A stretch of 64,000 nt of DNA from Candidatus Peregrinibacteria bacterium (GCA_016699755.1 CP065009.1:186001-250000); one strand, 5' to 3'; shown: positions 21,609 through 28,931, counted from the stretch's first letter. Notes: a model not told the origin generated them from the sequence alone. Numbers and translations are program-made.

Positions 21609-21769
21609 ATCTGAGGGGTGTTACTTTTAGGAAGGAGTTTTTTCGATTCTAAGTCAACATTCACTTCCTGAAGAATCGGAATCAATCCCATAAAAAATTG
21701 GATAATTTCTTCCTCTTGTGGAGTCCATGCTGGTTTTGGGAAATTATCTTTGATCATCTGTTTTCTCAT
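21593..21769 (-). CDS. 58-aa small protein, paralogue of the 51-aa early protein
   Basis: 58 codons starting ATG at 21769, four bases after the repressor stop and overlapping the recombinase start by 16 bases. Its central part EEEIIQFFMGLIPILQEVNV aligns with EREVVDFFKGLIPILKDAFA of the rightward gene at 22766. A shared LL follows at the same distance (ESKKLLPK / KRRNLLDE). The match between two short ORFs in divergent operons is good evidence that both are real. No family is recognised; a small adaptor or directionality-type factor is possible from its position between repressor and integrase, but this is inference. Confidence 0.7.
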
Positions 21770-21773
21770 TAAA

Positions 21774-22295
21774 TTATTTATTGTCTTTCTTTTTTACCAC
21801 CTCATAGAGCTGGAAAAGTTTATCTTTCTCGTCTTTTTCAAGCTCAAGAATTTTTAAAATAAGCTGATGCTCCTCGTGGTCTTTTTTCATGATCTCCTCG
21901 ATTATTTTCCCTGCATCGCCGTTTACATTTACGTTATTGCCATTGCCTCCAACCGTTACATTCTTTTCTCCTCCGTTGCTATTTACGCTACTGTTTGAAA
22001 TTCCTCCTAAAATTCCGCTCTCCTTAATAAGATCCATCAACGCGTCGAATTTTTTTGCCTTTTCTGCAAATTGTGTTAATTCGGGATTATCTTCGCCATA
22101 GAAATAGGATAAGGGCTTTTTTGTGGTTTCTGCTATTTGAGGAAGATACTTTTCAGGGTTTTTAATGAACCCGCTTTCAATCTTCTGAATCGTGTTAGAG
22201 GCTTGATTCATCTGCCGAGAAAGCTCCGCCTGTGACCATCCCAAGTCCTCTCGGACAGCTTTAATTCGAGCGATAATTTTTTGATGAGAGGCCAT
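21774..22295 (-). CDS. XRE-family phage repressor
   Basis: 173 aa. The N-terminal helix-turn-helix spans about 1-60 (LGWSQAELSRQMNQASNTIQKIESG, recognition helix around 30-40). A Gly/Asn-rich linker (about 98-125) and a charged helical C-terminus follow, probably for oligomerisation. There is no LexA/CI-type protease domain, so SOS-type self-cleavage is not expected. It is divergent from the early operon and separated by a 215-base control region with repeated ATCTATACT elements. It is the likely CI-like keeper of lysogeny and also heads the recombinase operon, so it may autoregulate integrase expression. Confidence 0.85.
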   Translation of the reverse strand: MASHQKIIARIKAVREDLGWSQAELSRQMNQASNTIQKIESGFIKNPEKYLPQIAETTKKPLSYFYGEDNPELTQFAEKAKKFDALMDLIKESGILGGISNSSVNSNGGEKNVTVGGNGNNVNVNGDAGKIIEEIMKKDHEEHQLILKILELEKDEKDKLFQLYEVVKKKDNK

Positions 22296-22317
22296 GTTAG
22301 AAGGGTTAAAATTTAAA

Positions 22318-22401
22318 ATCTATACTGTTTTCGGTTCAAAGCTTATTCCATGTAGGGTTTAATGTCAAGACAAATTACTCTTTTTCTTAATTATCTATAC
22401 T
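22318..22401. promoter_or_regulatory. Pair of direct ATCTATACT elements, candidate repressor operators
   Basis: ATCTATACT occurs at 22318-22326 (just upstream of the repressor start) and at 22393-22401 (just before the early -35 box). A 10-base TGTC-AA-GACA inverted repeat lies between them at 22363-22372 over the likely -35 of the repressor promoter. Placement next to both divergent promoters fits operator sites. Confidence 0.5.
22340..22368 (-). promoter_or_regulatory. Possible leftward promoter for repressor-integrase operon
   Basis: On the minus strand TTGACA (22368 to 22363), 17-bp spacer, TAAGCT (22345 to 22340). The -35 is perfect but the -10 is weak, as might suit a regulated repressor promoter. 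Confidence 0.4.
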
Positions 22402-22409
22402 AAATTTTC

Positions 22410-22437
22410 TTGACTTCCTATGCCAAACCAATATAAT
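22410..22437 (+). promoter_or_regulatory. Early rightward phage promoter
   Basis: TTGACT (22410-22415), 16-bp spacer, perfect TATAAT (22432-22437). Transcription is expected near 22444, leaving a 65-base leader before ATG 22511. The leader contains a small hairpin (ACGGG/CCCGT, 22451-22464) and the 10-base palindrome GCCCTAGGGC (22472-22481). Confidence 0.7.
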
Positions 22438-22510
22438 GGTCAGTGAAAATACGGGATAACCCGTCAATTAAGCCCTAGGGCGAAAAAATTTTACCTCTAA
22501 TTATTCCAAA

Positions 22511-22756
22511 ATGGTATCACTAACGAGTAATAAAACAGGCAGACCGTACAGCACGCCAGAAAAAACTCGACAGGAAATGCGGGAGCTTTGGCTCAAGGGA
22601 TACACGTATATGGAGCTTGCAGATAGGTACCAAATGTATCGCCAGAAGACCCGCACGATCATTCTTGGATTCGCTCCTGCTTTAGAGGATTTCAAAAAAC
22701 ATGATGAGAATCGAAGGATTCGCGAAGCGGCGCAAAAACTTAACTCTTCACTCTAA
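22511..22756 (+). CDS. Small HTH-type early protein
   Basis: 81 aa, the first gene after the early promoter. The segment TRQEMRELWLKGYTYMELADRYQMYRQKTRTII looks like a helix-turn-helix of the resolvase/terS/sigma-region-4 kind (residues about 18-52), followed by a charged helical tail. By position it is a Cro-like or early regulator. The family assignment is by motif only. The start codon lies in an A/T-rich context without a Shine-Dalgarno sequence. Confidence 0.65.
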   Translation: MVSLTSNKTGRPYSTPEKTRQEMRELWLKGYTYMELADRYQMYRQKTRTIILGFAPALEDFKKHDENRRIREAAQKLNSSL

Positions 22757-22765
22757 TAATGAAAA

Positions 22766-22921
22766 ATGCCTCAAGAAACAACGGAAATATTAACGGCGGA
22801 AGAGCGAGAAGTGGTGGATTTTTTCAAGGGTCTGATCCCTATTTTAAAAGATGCGTTCGCAGACCTAAAAAGAAGGAACCTCCTTGACGAGGACTTCCTC
22901 GGTACTAAAAAAAACTCTTAA
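22766..22921 (+). CDS. 51-aa small protein, paralogue of the 58-aa protein by the integrase
   Basis: 51 codons from ATG 22766 to TAA 22921. It shares the core (E/D)xxVxxFFxGLIPIL followed by LL with the minus-strand ORF 21593-21769, on the opposite side of the lysogeny switch. It is acidic at both ends with a hydrophobic central helix. An overlapping ORF beginning ATG 22759 in another frame has no such support. No known family; a paired small regulator or subunit role is inferred from the duplication. Confidence 0.65.
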   Translation: MPQETTEILTAEEREVVDFFKGLIPILKDAFADLKRRNLLDEDFLGTKKNS

Positions 22922-22935
22922 TTTTAATCCTTTAT

Positions 22936-23289
22936 ATGCAAACTGCCCAAATTTTCACAGACGAATGGTGCTTCCAGCTGGTGGTAGTAATGATCTACAC
23001 CAGTGGATTTTGCTTCGCGCTCTGTGCGATGGAGTTCGCGGTTTGCATGTACGCGGAGATCCGAGGAGAACCAACCGATCTTCCGACTCAAAAGGATATT
23101 CACCGAATGTTCCTTTGGTTCAGACGGAAAAGAATACGGAGACAGTACCTGCACAAAGGTGTTTCAAATATTTATCAATCATTTAATCCAAATTGCCATG
23201 AGCAAAAACATTACAGCCTTAAAGGCGACCAAGGCAATGTCGGTCGCATCTCCACAGATGATTTGGCAAGAGCAAAACGCCCTTGCTGA
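22936..23289 (+). CDS. Possible small membrane protein overlapping recT
   Basis: 117 aa from an ATG set in the same A/T-rich start context as other phage genes. Residues about 14-40 are hydrophobic with several Cys (LVVVMIYTSGFCFALCAMEF) and could span the membrane; a basic segment (FRRKRIRRQ) follows, consistent with a cytoplasmic side. The frame runs 92 bases into recT, which is more overlap than elsewhere in this phage, so only the N-terminal part may be constrained. Function unknown; the call could be wrong. Confidence 0.4.
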   Translation: MQTAQIFTDEWCFQLVVVMIYTSGFCFALCAMEFAVCMYAEIRGEPTDLPTQKDIHRMFLWFRRKRIRRQYLHKGVSNIYQSFNPNCHEQKHYSLKGDQGNVGRISTDDLARAKRPC

Positions 23290-24244
23290 AATCAAGAACA
23301 TCTATGGAAAAGACCTGACCGAGGGAGAGTTCACAACACTCTGCCAAATCGGACAGGCAACGGGACTAAATCCGTTTCTCCGCGAAATATGGGCGGTGAA
23401 ATACGGAGGGAATCCCGCCAGCATTTTTATCGGACGCGACGGCTACCGCAAAGCCGCTCAAAGAGATCCTGAGTATGACTACCATTTACTGGATGCGGTG
23501 TACCAAAACGACGACTTCAAAATCGAGGACGGCCAAGTTAAGCATGCCTACTCGGTAAAAGATCGTGGCAACCTGATCGGAGCGTATTGCACGGTCAAAC
23601 GACGAAGCGCCACGAAACCGATCTTCACCTTCATTGATTTCAATGAATATTATCAGGGAAACAAGGATGGTGACGGCAAAATCAAAAAGAGATTCGACCG
23701 CTTCAAAAAACAATACGTCGATATGGGGGAAACTTTATGGGATTCCAAGCCCGCCACTATGGTCAAAAAAGTGGCTGAGGCTCAAGGACTTCGTATGGCT
23801 TTCCAATCCATGTTTGCGGGTACATATGCCGAGGATGAACGCTGGGAAAACGAAGAGGTTCTTCATGGAGCGGAAATCAATGCAGAATCAGCGGAAACGG
23901 TAAAACTTCCTGATCCGAAAATGGAGCAGAAGATCCAGCAGAAATCAGGAGAAGAACTTCTCAAAGTTTGGAATGAACTTTGGAATCTTTACATGGAGAA
24001 ATGCGCAGATGAAACAACTGAAAACGGCGAACTCAAATACACGCCTGAAAAATCAGAAGCAACTCGCAAATTGACCATGCAAAAACTTTGCGGAAAGAAA
24101 AGCTCCACTGACCTCACCGAAAAAGAGGGCAAGGAGTTTATTAAGCGATGCAAAGCCAAAATCAAGGAACTAAAAGAGCTTCCCCTCCCTGAAGAAGTCG
24201 AGGAAGCTCCAGAATCACAGGCAATGCCTGCAATGGCCAGATAA
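23198..24244 (+). CDS. recT: RecT/Bet-family single-strand annealing protein
   Basis: 348 aa from ATG 23198. The frame is open further upstream to 23003, but that extension has no recombinase similarity and the chosen ATG has the phage start context. The core contains GLNPFLREIWAVKYG, FIGRDGYRKAA and ATMVKKVAEAQGLRMAF, typical of the phage Bet/RecT annealases that pair complementary single strands during phage recombination and replication. The C-terminus is an acidic/Lys-rich tail. It works with the RecB-like nuclease two genes on (25511). Confidence 0.9.
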   Translation: MSKNITALKATKAMSVASPQMIWQEQNALAEIKNIYGKDLTEGEFTTLCQIGQATGLNPFLREIWAVKYGGNPASIFIGRDGYRKAAQRDPEYDYHLLDAVYQNDDFKIEDGQVKHAYSVKDRGNLIGAYCTVKRRSATKPIFTFIDFNEYYQGNKDGDGKIKKRFDRFKKQYVDMGETLWDSKPATMVKKVAEAQGLRMAFQSMFAGTYAEDERWENEEVLHGAEINAESAETVKLPDPKMEQKIQQKSGEELLKVWNELWNLYMEKCADETTENGELKYTPEKSEATRKLTMQKLCGKKSSTDLTEKEGKEFIKRCKAKIKELKELPLPEEVEEAPESQAMPAMAR

Positions 24245-24262
24245 TTTTTAACTTACCCAACC

Positions 24263-24505
24263 ATGAACCATTCTATCGAAAATCATCGAGTTTTCAACCC
24301 CGAGGATTATGAAAAACTCAAAACCAAAGGCTACGGCAATGCTGAAATTGAGGAGATTTGGGATAAAGATCTAAGACAGAGAACCGTTTCCGATCTCCTT
24401 TGGCAGGCCGCTAAACATCCTCAAACTGCTGAGGATATCGTCGCAGAGTTTTACAGACTCAAAGACGACAACCCTTTTACTCCTAACTCCATCAACCATG
24501 CTTAA
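24263..24505 (+). CDS. 80-aa early protein of unknown function
   Basis: 80 aa, soluble, acidic and apparently helical, with no recognised domain. It lies between recT and the SAM synthetase gene, which it overlaps by eight bases, so the two are likely co-translated. Its start is preceded by TTTTTAACTT, the common start-context element of this phage. Confidence 0.7.
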   Translation: MNHSIENHRVFNPEDYEKLKTKGYGNAEIEEIWDKDLRQRTVSDLLWQAAKHPQTAEDIVAEFYRLKDDNPFTPNSINHA

Positions 24506-25484
24506 AACATCTGAATTTGTATCACCAATGCATCCCGATAAAATGTGCGATCGCATATCGGATGCCATTCTTGATGCCTATCTCAAGGAAGACGGGGGCT
24601 CAAGATGCGCGATTGAAGTGATGGGCGGACACGAGCTCATCCAAATTATGGGCGAGGTCACATCAACCGCAAAGCCTGATATTCGAGAGATTGTCCGCAG
24701 GATTGCTGGCAATCTTGAATGCAATATCCACATCGTCACGCAGTCTCCTGAGATCGCCAAAGGAGTCGATGAAGGTGGTGCTGGTGACCAAGGAATCATG
24801 ATCGGATACGCCTGCAATGAAAACGAGGCGCTCATTCCGCATGAACTCTATCTCGCTAAAAGCCTCTGTAAATTTCTGTACGAAAAAAGCCCGCAGGATG
24901 GCAAAACGCAAATTACGCTTCGTGACGGTGAACTTTCTACTATCATCGCCAGCTGGGCAAATACTGACAAACAATCCCTCCGCGAATTGATTCACGAATG
25001 GCTTTCGATACAGATTGATGAAGGAAATCTGCCAAACGAAAAACACGGAATATTCCCCGATATTTATGCGAATCCTGCGGGAGACTGGAACACATCAGGA
25101 TTTGCGGCCGACACGGGGCTGACTGGGCGGAAAATCATTATGGACGCTTACGGAACGCGTGTCCCTGTGGGTGGTGGAGCCTTTTCTGGCAAAGATGCCA
25201 CGAAAGTCGACCGTTCGGGGGCTTATAAAGCCCGAAGTCTGGCGGTGCGATTGCTCAAAGAGCGAAATGCAAATGAAGTATTTGTGACGCTCGCTTATGC
25301 CATCGGACAGCCCTATCCCGTGCAAGCCACGGCGACAATTGATGGTGCGGAAATCATTCTGGATGAAAGCTGGAATGAATTCACGCCCCAAGGAATCATC
25401 AAGGAGTTTGAACTTGATCAGCCCATCTATGAGCAAACCGCCGAATGGGGACATTTCGGCAACGGCTTCCGATGGGATTCATAA
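24498..25484 (+). CDS. metK: Phage-encoded S-adenosylmethionine synthetase
   Basis: 328 aa versus about 380-400 for cellular MetK. It makes S-adenosylmethionine from ATP and methionine. Signature segments are present in order: HPDK (12-15, ATP/Mg His and Asp), GEVTSTA (52-58), the GAGDQG loop (94-99), GLTGRKI, the P-loop-like GGGAFSGKD (225-233) followed by TKVDRS, AYAIG, and the C-terminal PIYEQTAEWGHFG. The shortening falls mainly between the GAGDQG and GLTGRK blocks and at the C-terminus, so a compact active enzyme is likely. It lies in the early operon between recombination genes. The nearby ParB-methyltransferase and the cargo methylase are plausible consumers of its product. Confidence 0.92.
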   Translation: MLKTSEFVSPMHPDKMCDRISDAILDAYLKEDGGSRCAIEVMGGHELIQIMGEVTSTAKPDIREIVRRIAGNLECNIHIVTQSPEIAKGVDEGGAGDQGIMIGYACNENEALIPHELYLAKSLCKFLYEKSPQDGKTQITLRDGELSTIIASWANTDKQSLRELIHEWLSIQIDEGNLPNEKHGIFPDIYANPAGDWNTSGFAADTGLTGRKIIMDAYGTRVPVGGGAFSGKDATKVDRSGAYKARSLAVRLLKERNANEVFVTLAYAIGQPYPVQATATIDGAEIILDESWNEFTPQGIIKEFELDQPIYEQTAEWGHFGNGFRWDS

Positions 25485-25510
25485 ATTTATTCATTTTTTA
25501 ATTTATCACT

Positions 25511-26458
25511 ATGAAAACATTACTTACAAAACCGCAAATAGCGGACTTCCCCGTAAAGCACCTCTCGATCTCGGCGATCAGAAACTACCTTACCGACCGA
25601 CAATCCTTTTTCAAACGTTATGTCAGGCTGGAATTTGATAAAAAAGAAAGCCCCGCACTTGTTGAAGGAAAAGGAGTGCATGCTGTACTGGAAGCGTACT
25701 GGAACGCTCGCAAAAACGGAAAAGAGTTCAACTGGGATGAAACCATAGATGCTCAGGAACGTATTATCTCGGCTATGGATCGTGAGGGGCGTATCGACTG
25801 GGGAAAATCGGGAGATCTGGAAAAATCACAGAAAAATCTCCGTCAGGCGGTCGAGTTTTACCGTGACGCTCCCCCTGCCTACAAAGAAATAGTCTCCATT
25901 GAAGATGAGTTTATTTCCAACTTTGAAGATTTGGATGGCAATGCCATACCAATCCCACTAAAGGGATTCTGTGACCTGATTGTGAAAGACGGCGAGGATT
26001 ATGTGATCGTGGATCATAAAACCGTCGCCTTGGTAAAACAACAGGACGAAGCCGCTCCCGCCTTTGAGTTGCAAGCGGCCGCCTACTGGTTCTTGGTCAG
26101 AAAAGAGTACGGACTCAACCCGAAACGCATGATTTTTGATCAGATTAAAAAGACTAAGAATCGCGACGGAAGCCCGCAAATCATTCCGTATGTGATTGAG
26201 TACACGCCTGAAATACTGCTCCGTTTCCTTGAGCTTTATACCCGCATAATCAAAGAACTGGCTGGTATCCCGCTTGTGGACTCTGAAACTGGTGTGATGC
26301 AATTCTTACCAAACCCGTTCGCAATGTTCGATTGGGAAGAATCTTGGCAGGACTTCTGCGAGGAGGTACAGAGCGGAAAGGAATGGAATCTGAGCGAAAT
26401 CAAAGTCATTCAGGAAAATCGCTACTCTACCGAGGGTGCGGAAGCTTTAGACATCTAA
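25511..26458 (+). CDS. RecB-like PD-(D/E)XK exonuclease, RecT partner
   Basis: 315 aa. Motifs of the RecB/Cas4-type nuclease fold are visible: GKGVHAVLE (His57), GFCDLIV (Asp155), VIVDHKT (Asp168, Lys170) and the QAAAYWFLV helix (about 188). There are no four cysteines, so no Fe-S cluster as in Cas4. With RecT it would form a RecET/Red-type double-strand-end recombination pair: the nuclease resects one strand and RecT anneals the other. The ATG at 25511 follows an A/T-rich leader. Confidence 0.85.
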   Translation: MKTLLTKPQIADFPVKHLSISAIRNYLTDRQSFFKRYVRLEFDKKESPALVEGKGVHAVLEAYWNARKNGKEFNWDETIDAQERIISAMDREGRIDWGKSGDLEKSQKNLRQAVEFYRDAPPAYKEIVSIEDEFISNFEDLDGNAIPIPLKGFCDLIVKDGEDYVIVDHKTVALVKQQDEAAPAFELQAAAYWFLVRKEYGLNPKRMIFDQIKKTKNRDGSPQIIPYVIEYTPEILLRFLELYTRIIKELAGIPLVDSETGVMQFLPNPFAMFDWEESWQDFCEEVQSGKEWNLSEIKVIQENRYSTEGAEALDI

Positions 26459-26472
26459 AATTTAATTTAACC

Positions 26473-27312
26473 ATGGCAAGACCCCAAAAGAACAATGCCG
26501 ACTACTTCCCGCATGACAATGGAATGTGGAGTGACAGGAAGATTGTGGCATTGCGCAACAGATTCGGCCTTACAGGATATGCCGTTTGGAATCTCCTGCT
26601 CGAAACGCTCTGTGAGAGTGAGAGCTTTGAGATTGCTTTTGACGACTCCGAGGTTGAACTGCTGGCGAATTTTTGGGGGCTGGAGACTGTAAAACTTAAG
26701 GAAATTATCTCGTTTATGGAGCGGTTGAAGCTTGTCAGAATTGATAATGGAGTTCTCTGGTCGGACAAACTCAAAGAACGTTTAAAACCTGTTCTGGATG
26801 AACGCGAACGTAAAAGGAAGTGGTCGCGTAAACGATGGCAAAAAGACGGAGATTGTGAGGAATCAGACGGCGAGAATGAAGTTTTAGACGTCGATAATCC
26901 GTCGCATAGCGAGGAGCAGTCCGCGTCTTCCATCCTAAAGGAAAGTAAAGGAAATAAGAGTAAAGAAAAAGAAAGTAAATTAAATGAAAGTAAAGAAGAT
27001 AAGGGAGAGAGAATTTCTGATGAAATTCTTACCCCTTCTCAAAAAGCCAGAAAATTTTTTAAAGAAATTGAGGAAACAAAACTTACAGACAGCGATGAAC
27101 GGCAAAAGTTTTACAACTACTGGACGGAAAAAAATAAATCGGGAACCAAAGAACGCTGGGAGCTGGAAAAAACTTTTGATGTCGACCGCCGCTTTCAAAC
27201 TTGGCAGACAAATGCCCAAAAATTTAATAACTCTAACTATGGAAAAAATCAGTCCAGCCGTATTCGCTCAGGACACGTCAGCACCGAAGGTCATGCCGAC
27301 TTGGTCGTGTAG
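26473..27312 (+). CDS. Phage replisome organiser / initiator (DUF4373-like)
   Basis: 279 aa from ATG 26473. The N-terminal 100 residues (ADYFPHDNGMWSDRKIVALR, GYAVWNLLLETL, ELLANFWGL) match the winged-helix DUF4373/Lin1244-type domain of phage replication initiators. A highly charged, low-complexity middle (ESKGN KSKEK ESKLN ESKED, residues about 157-176) is encoded by four 15-base repeats, and a helical C-terminus follows (YNYWTEKN...). The 3' end overlaps the start of the DnaC-like loader by 74 bases. It probably binds the origin, perhaps within its own gene, and recruits the loader. Confidence 0.8.
   Translation: MARPQKNNADYFPHDNGMWSDRKIVALRNRFGLTGYAVWNLLLETLCESESFEIAFDDSEVELLANFWGLETVKLKEIISFMERLKLVRIDNGVLWSDKLKERLKPVLDERERKRKWSRKRWQKDGDCEESDGENEVLDVDNPSHSEEQSASSILKESKGNKSKEKESKLNESKEDKGERISDEILTPSQKARKFFKEIEETKLTDSDERQKFYNYWTEKNKSGTKERWELEKTFDVDRRFQTWQTNAQKFNNSNYGKNQSSRIRSGHVSTEGHADLVV
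26941..27000 (+). repeat. Four 15-base iteron-like repeats in the initiator gene
   Basis: Units begin at 26941, 26956, 26971 and 26986, with consensus GAAAGTAAAgnAAAn. The 60-base tract is purine-rich and A-rich on the plus strand and is followed by another A-rich stretch. Initiator genes with their origin inside, as in lambda O, have this arrangement, so this is the best origin candidate in the window. Confidence 0.6.
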
Positions 27313-28054
27313 CGATTGCCGTGACGCTGGTTTTACTGGCGGATCGATCAGCTATCAAGCCTACGGCGTGAGCGAAAAATGCTTTTGCACCGAATGTGCG
27401 AAAGGCAAACGAATGTTTGAGGAATGGACTCGGGAATCCAGCCAGCAAGAGTATTTTCGCAAATGGAAAGAAGAGAAAATTACTCGAGCGATGAGGCTTT
27501 CAGGCGTGGGGAACCATTTCAAAGACAAAAAAATTGATGATCTCAAAGTCAACGAGAGACTTTACCAAGAGTGCGTGCGCTACGTTCAGGATTGGAAGGA
27601 AATGAAAAGCAAAGGTTTCGGATTCTTCTTTTGGGGAAACGTAGGTGCTGGAAAAACACATTCGGCCGCGGCTCTCGCCAATGAGCTGATGCAGGAAAAA
27701 TTGGTCGAAGTTTTATTTCTCAGTATGCCTGCGACCGTAACGCGAGTAAAAAAAACTTTTGATTCCCCCGTGAAAAATGATGACACCAAGCTTTTTGATC
27801 GCATGAAGGAGGTGGAACTCCTGATTATCGACGATCTTGGCGTGGAAAAACTCTCTGACTGGCTTTCTGATCAGATTTACCAAATTATCGATCATCGTTG
27901 GCAGAACCAAAAACCAATGATAATCACTTCCAACCAGTCTCTTGAGGATCTTGGCGCATCCTACAAACCGCAGGTTATCTCCCGAATATGGGGATGTTGC
28001 AAATCCATCAAATTTACGGAAGAAGATCGCAGAAAACAAACTAAACTTTTCTAA
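27239..28054 (+). CDS. dnaC: DnaC/IstB-like AAA+ helicase loader
   Basis: 271 aa from ATG 27239, which lies inside the preceding gene but has the phage's A/T-rich start context. An N-terminal zinc finger (CSDCRDAGF at about 24-27; CFCTEC at about 48-53) is followed by an AAA+ ATPase with Walker A GNVGAGKT (133-140), Walker B LLIIDDLG (194-201), sensor-1 IITSNQS and an arginine near ISRIW. It should load the host replicative helicase at the phage origin; no phage helicase is seen in the replication block. Confidence 0.9.
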   Translation: MEKISPAVFAQDTSAPKVMPTWSCSDCRDAGFTGGSISYQAYGVSEKCFCTECAKGKRMFEEWTRESSQQEYFRKWKEEKITRAMRLSGVGNHFKDKKIDDLKVNERLYQECVRYVQDWKEMKSKGFGFFFWGNVGAGKTHSAAALANELMQEKLVEVLFLSMPATVTRVKKTFDSPVKNDDTKLFDRMKEVELLIIDDLGVEKLSDWLSDQIYQIIDHRWQNQKPMIITSNQSLEDLGASYKPQVISRIWGCCKSIKFTEEDRRKQTKLF

Positions 28055-28060
28055 TTATCT

Positions 28061-28420
28061 ATGGCATTCATACGACTACATGGCGGCAGTAAATTCGGGA
28101 ATCGACCCGTGGAAATCGATGGTATCCGCTTTGACAGCGGGAAAGAAGCCCGAAGGTACAACGAACTTAAGCTCCTTGAGCGTGCGGGACAGATTAAAAA
28201 CCTTGAATTACAGCCCCGATTCATCCTACAGGAGTCGTTCAAACGTAACGGGGAAACCCACCGAAAAATCGAGTATGTAGCCGACTTCCGCTACATAGAG
28301 GACGAAAAGCAAGTCGTAGAGGATGTGAAATCCGTTATTACCAAAAAACACCCCGTCTATGCCCTCAAAAAGAAACTTCTCTTTAAAAAATATCCCGACA
28401 TCACTTTTTTAGAAACTTAA
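28061..28420 (+). CDS. DUF1064-type phage nuclease
   Basis: 119 aa. The segments DGIRFDSGKEARRYNELKLLERAGQI, EYVADFRYIED and VVEDVKS match DUF1064, a small PD-(D/E)XK-fold family found in phage replication modules and thought to process branched or recombining DNA. Candidate catalytic residues are the Glu in GKEARRY, Asp in VADF and Glu/Lys in VEDVKS. It follows the helicase loader by six bases. The substrate is not shown by the sequence. Confidence 0.85.
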   Translation: MAFIRLHGGSKFGNRPVEIDGIRFDSGKEARRYNELKLLERAGQIKNLELQPRFILQESFKRNGETHRKIEYVADFRYIEDEKQVVEDVKSVITKKHPVYALKKKLLFKKYPDITFLET

Positions 28421-28430
28421 CCAATCGCTT

Positions 28431-28625
28431 ATGACCAATGAAGACAACCGCCTCCAAGAGGCCAAGGCAAAAACGCTCGAGATAAGCCAATTACTGGCGG
28501 AACTCAACTCCTTCGTGCAATCGGCTGAGGGAATCAGTCCTCTCATGCAACGACTGATGGAGGAAAAGGTCGATGAAATACTGATCAAAACCGTGCAACT
28601 TTTACGCATCACTAAATCAAAATAA
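28431..28625 (+). CDS. 64-aa helical protein of unknown function
   Basis: 64 aa, a single long amphipathic helix by eye with no Cys and no hydrophobic segment. It lies in the early operon and its stop overlaps the next start by one base (TAATG). No family recognised. Confidence 0.65.
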   Translation: MTNEDNRLQEAKAKTLEISQLLAELNSFVQSAEGISPLMQRLMEEKVDEILIKTVQLLRITKSK

Positions 28626-28822
28626 TGGAAAAACCAAAGACACTTCGCGGCAATTACATTCTCTTTCGATACGTTATCGAGGAAAGCATTCCTGTGATCG
28701 AACTTAAAGATCGGAACGGGAAGTTTTGGTATTGCCGACTGACAGATGGAGTGTTCAAGGTAACCAGCGTGACATCCAAGTCACTCTTTGATGAACTGCC
28801 GCCCGAGCTTGAAAACCCCTAG
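28625..28822 (+). CDS. 65-aa protein of unknown function, last early gene
   Basis: 65 aa. Alternating hydrophobic residues (NYILFRYVIEESIPVIELKD and FWYCRLTDGVFKV) suggest a small beta barrel or beta sandwich. It is coupled to the preceding gene through TAATG. Its last codons contain the -35 box of the next promoter. Function unknown. Confidence 0.65.
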   Translation: MEKPKTLRGNYILFRYVIEESIPVIELKDRNGKFWYCRLTDGVFKVTSVTSKSLFDELPPELENP

Positions 28823-28836
28823 CTTTAGGCTACAAT
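28809..28836 (+). promoter_or_regulatory. Promoter for the methyltransferase-packaging operon
   Basis: TTGAAA (28809-28814), 16-bp spacer, TACAAT (28831-28836). Transcription would begin near 28843, a few bases before the structured leader element at 28857. Confidence 0.65.
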
Positions 28837-28856
28837 AAAAGCACATATCGAACCCA

Positions 28857-28918
28857 CAGAGTCTTAAAGACCATATCACTTCGTCCCGAACGGACGAATC
28901 CTGAATGGTCTATTTTTT
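28857..28918 (+). ncRNA. Structured leader RNA, copy 1 (nut/attenuator-like)
   Basis: It begins CAGAGTCTTAAAGACCA, identical to the start of copy 2 at 45481. An outer stem AGACCAT (28868-28874) / ATGGTCT (28905-28911) encloses a perfect 7-bp hairpin TTCGTCC/GGACGAA (28880-28898, loop CGAAC) and is followed by T6 (28913-28918). This has the form of an intrinsic terminator between a promoter and the ATG at 28932, so expression should need read-through or antitermination. The TCTTAAA segment resembles boxA. Confidence 0.7.
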
Positions 28919-28931
28919 AATCTAACACCCC

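Noticed and set aside
22759..22911. Alternative ORF from ATG 22759
   Set aside because: The overlapping frame from 22766 has a paralogue at 21593-21769, whereas this one has no support.
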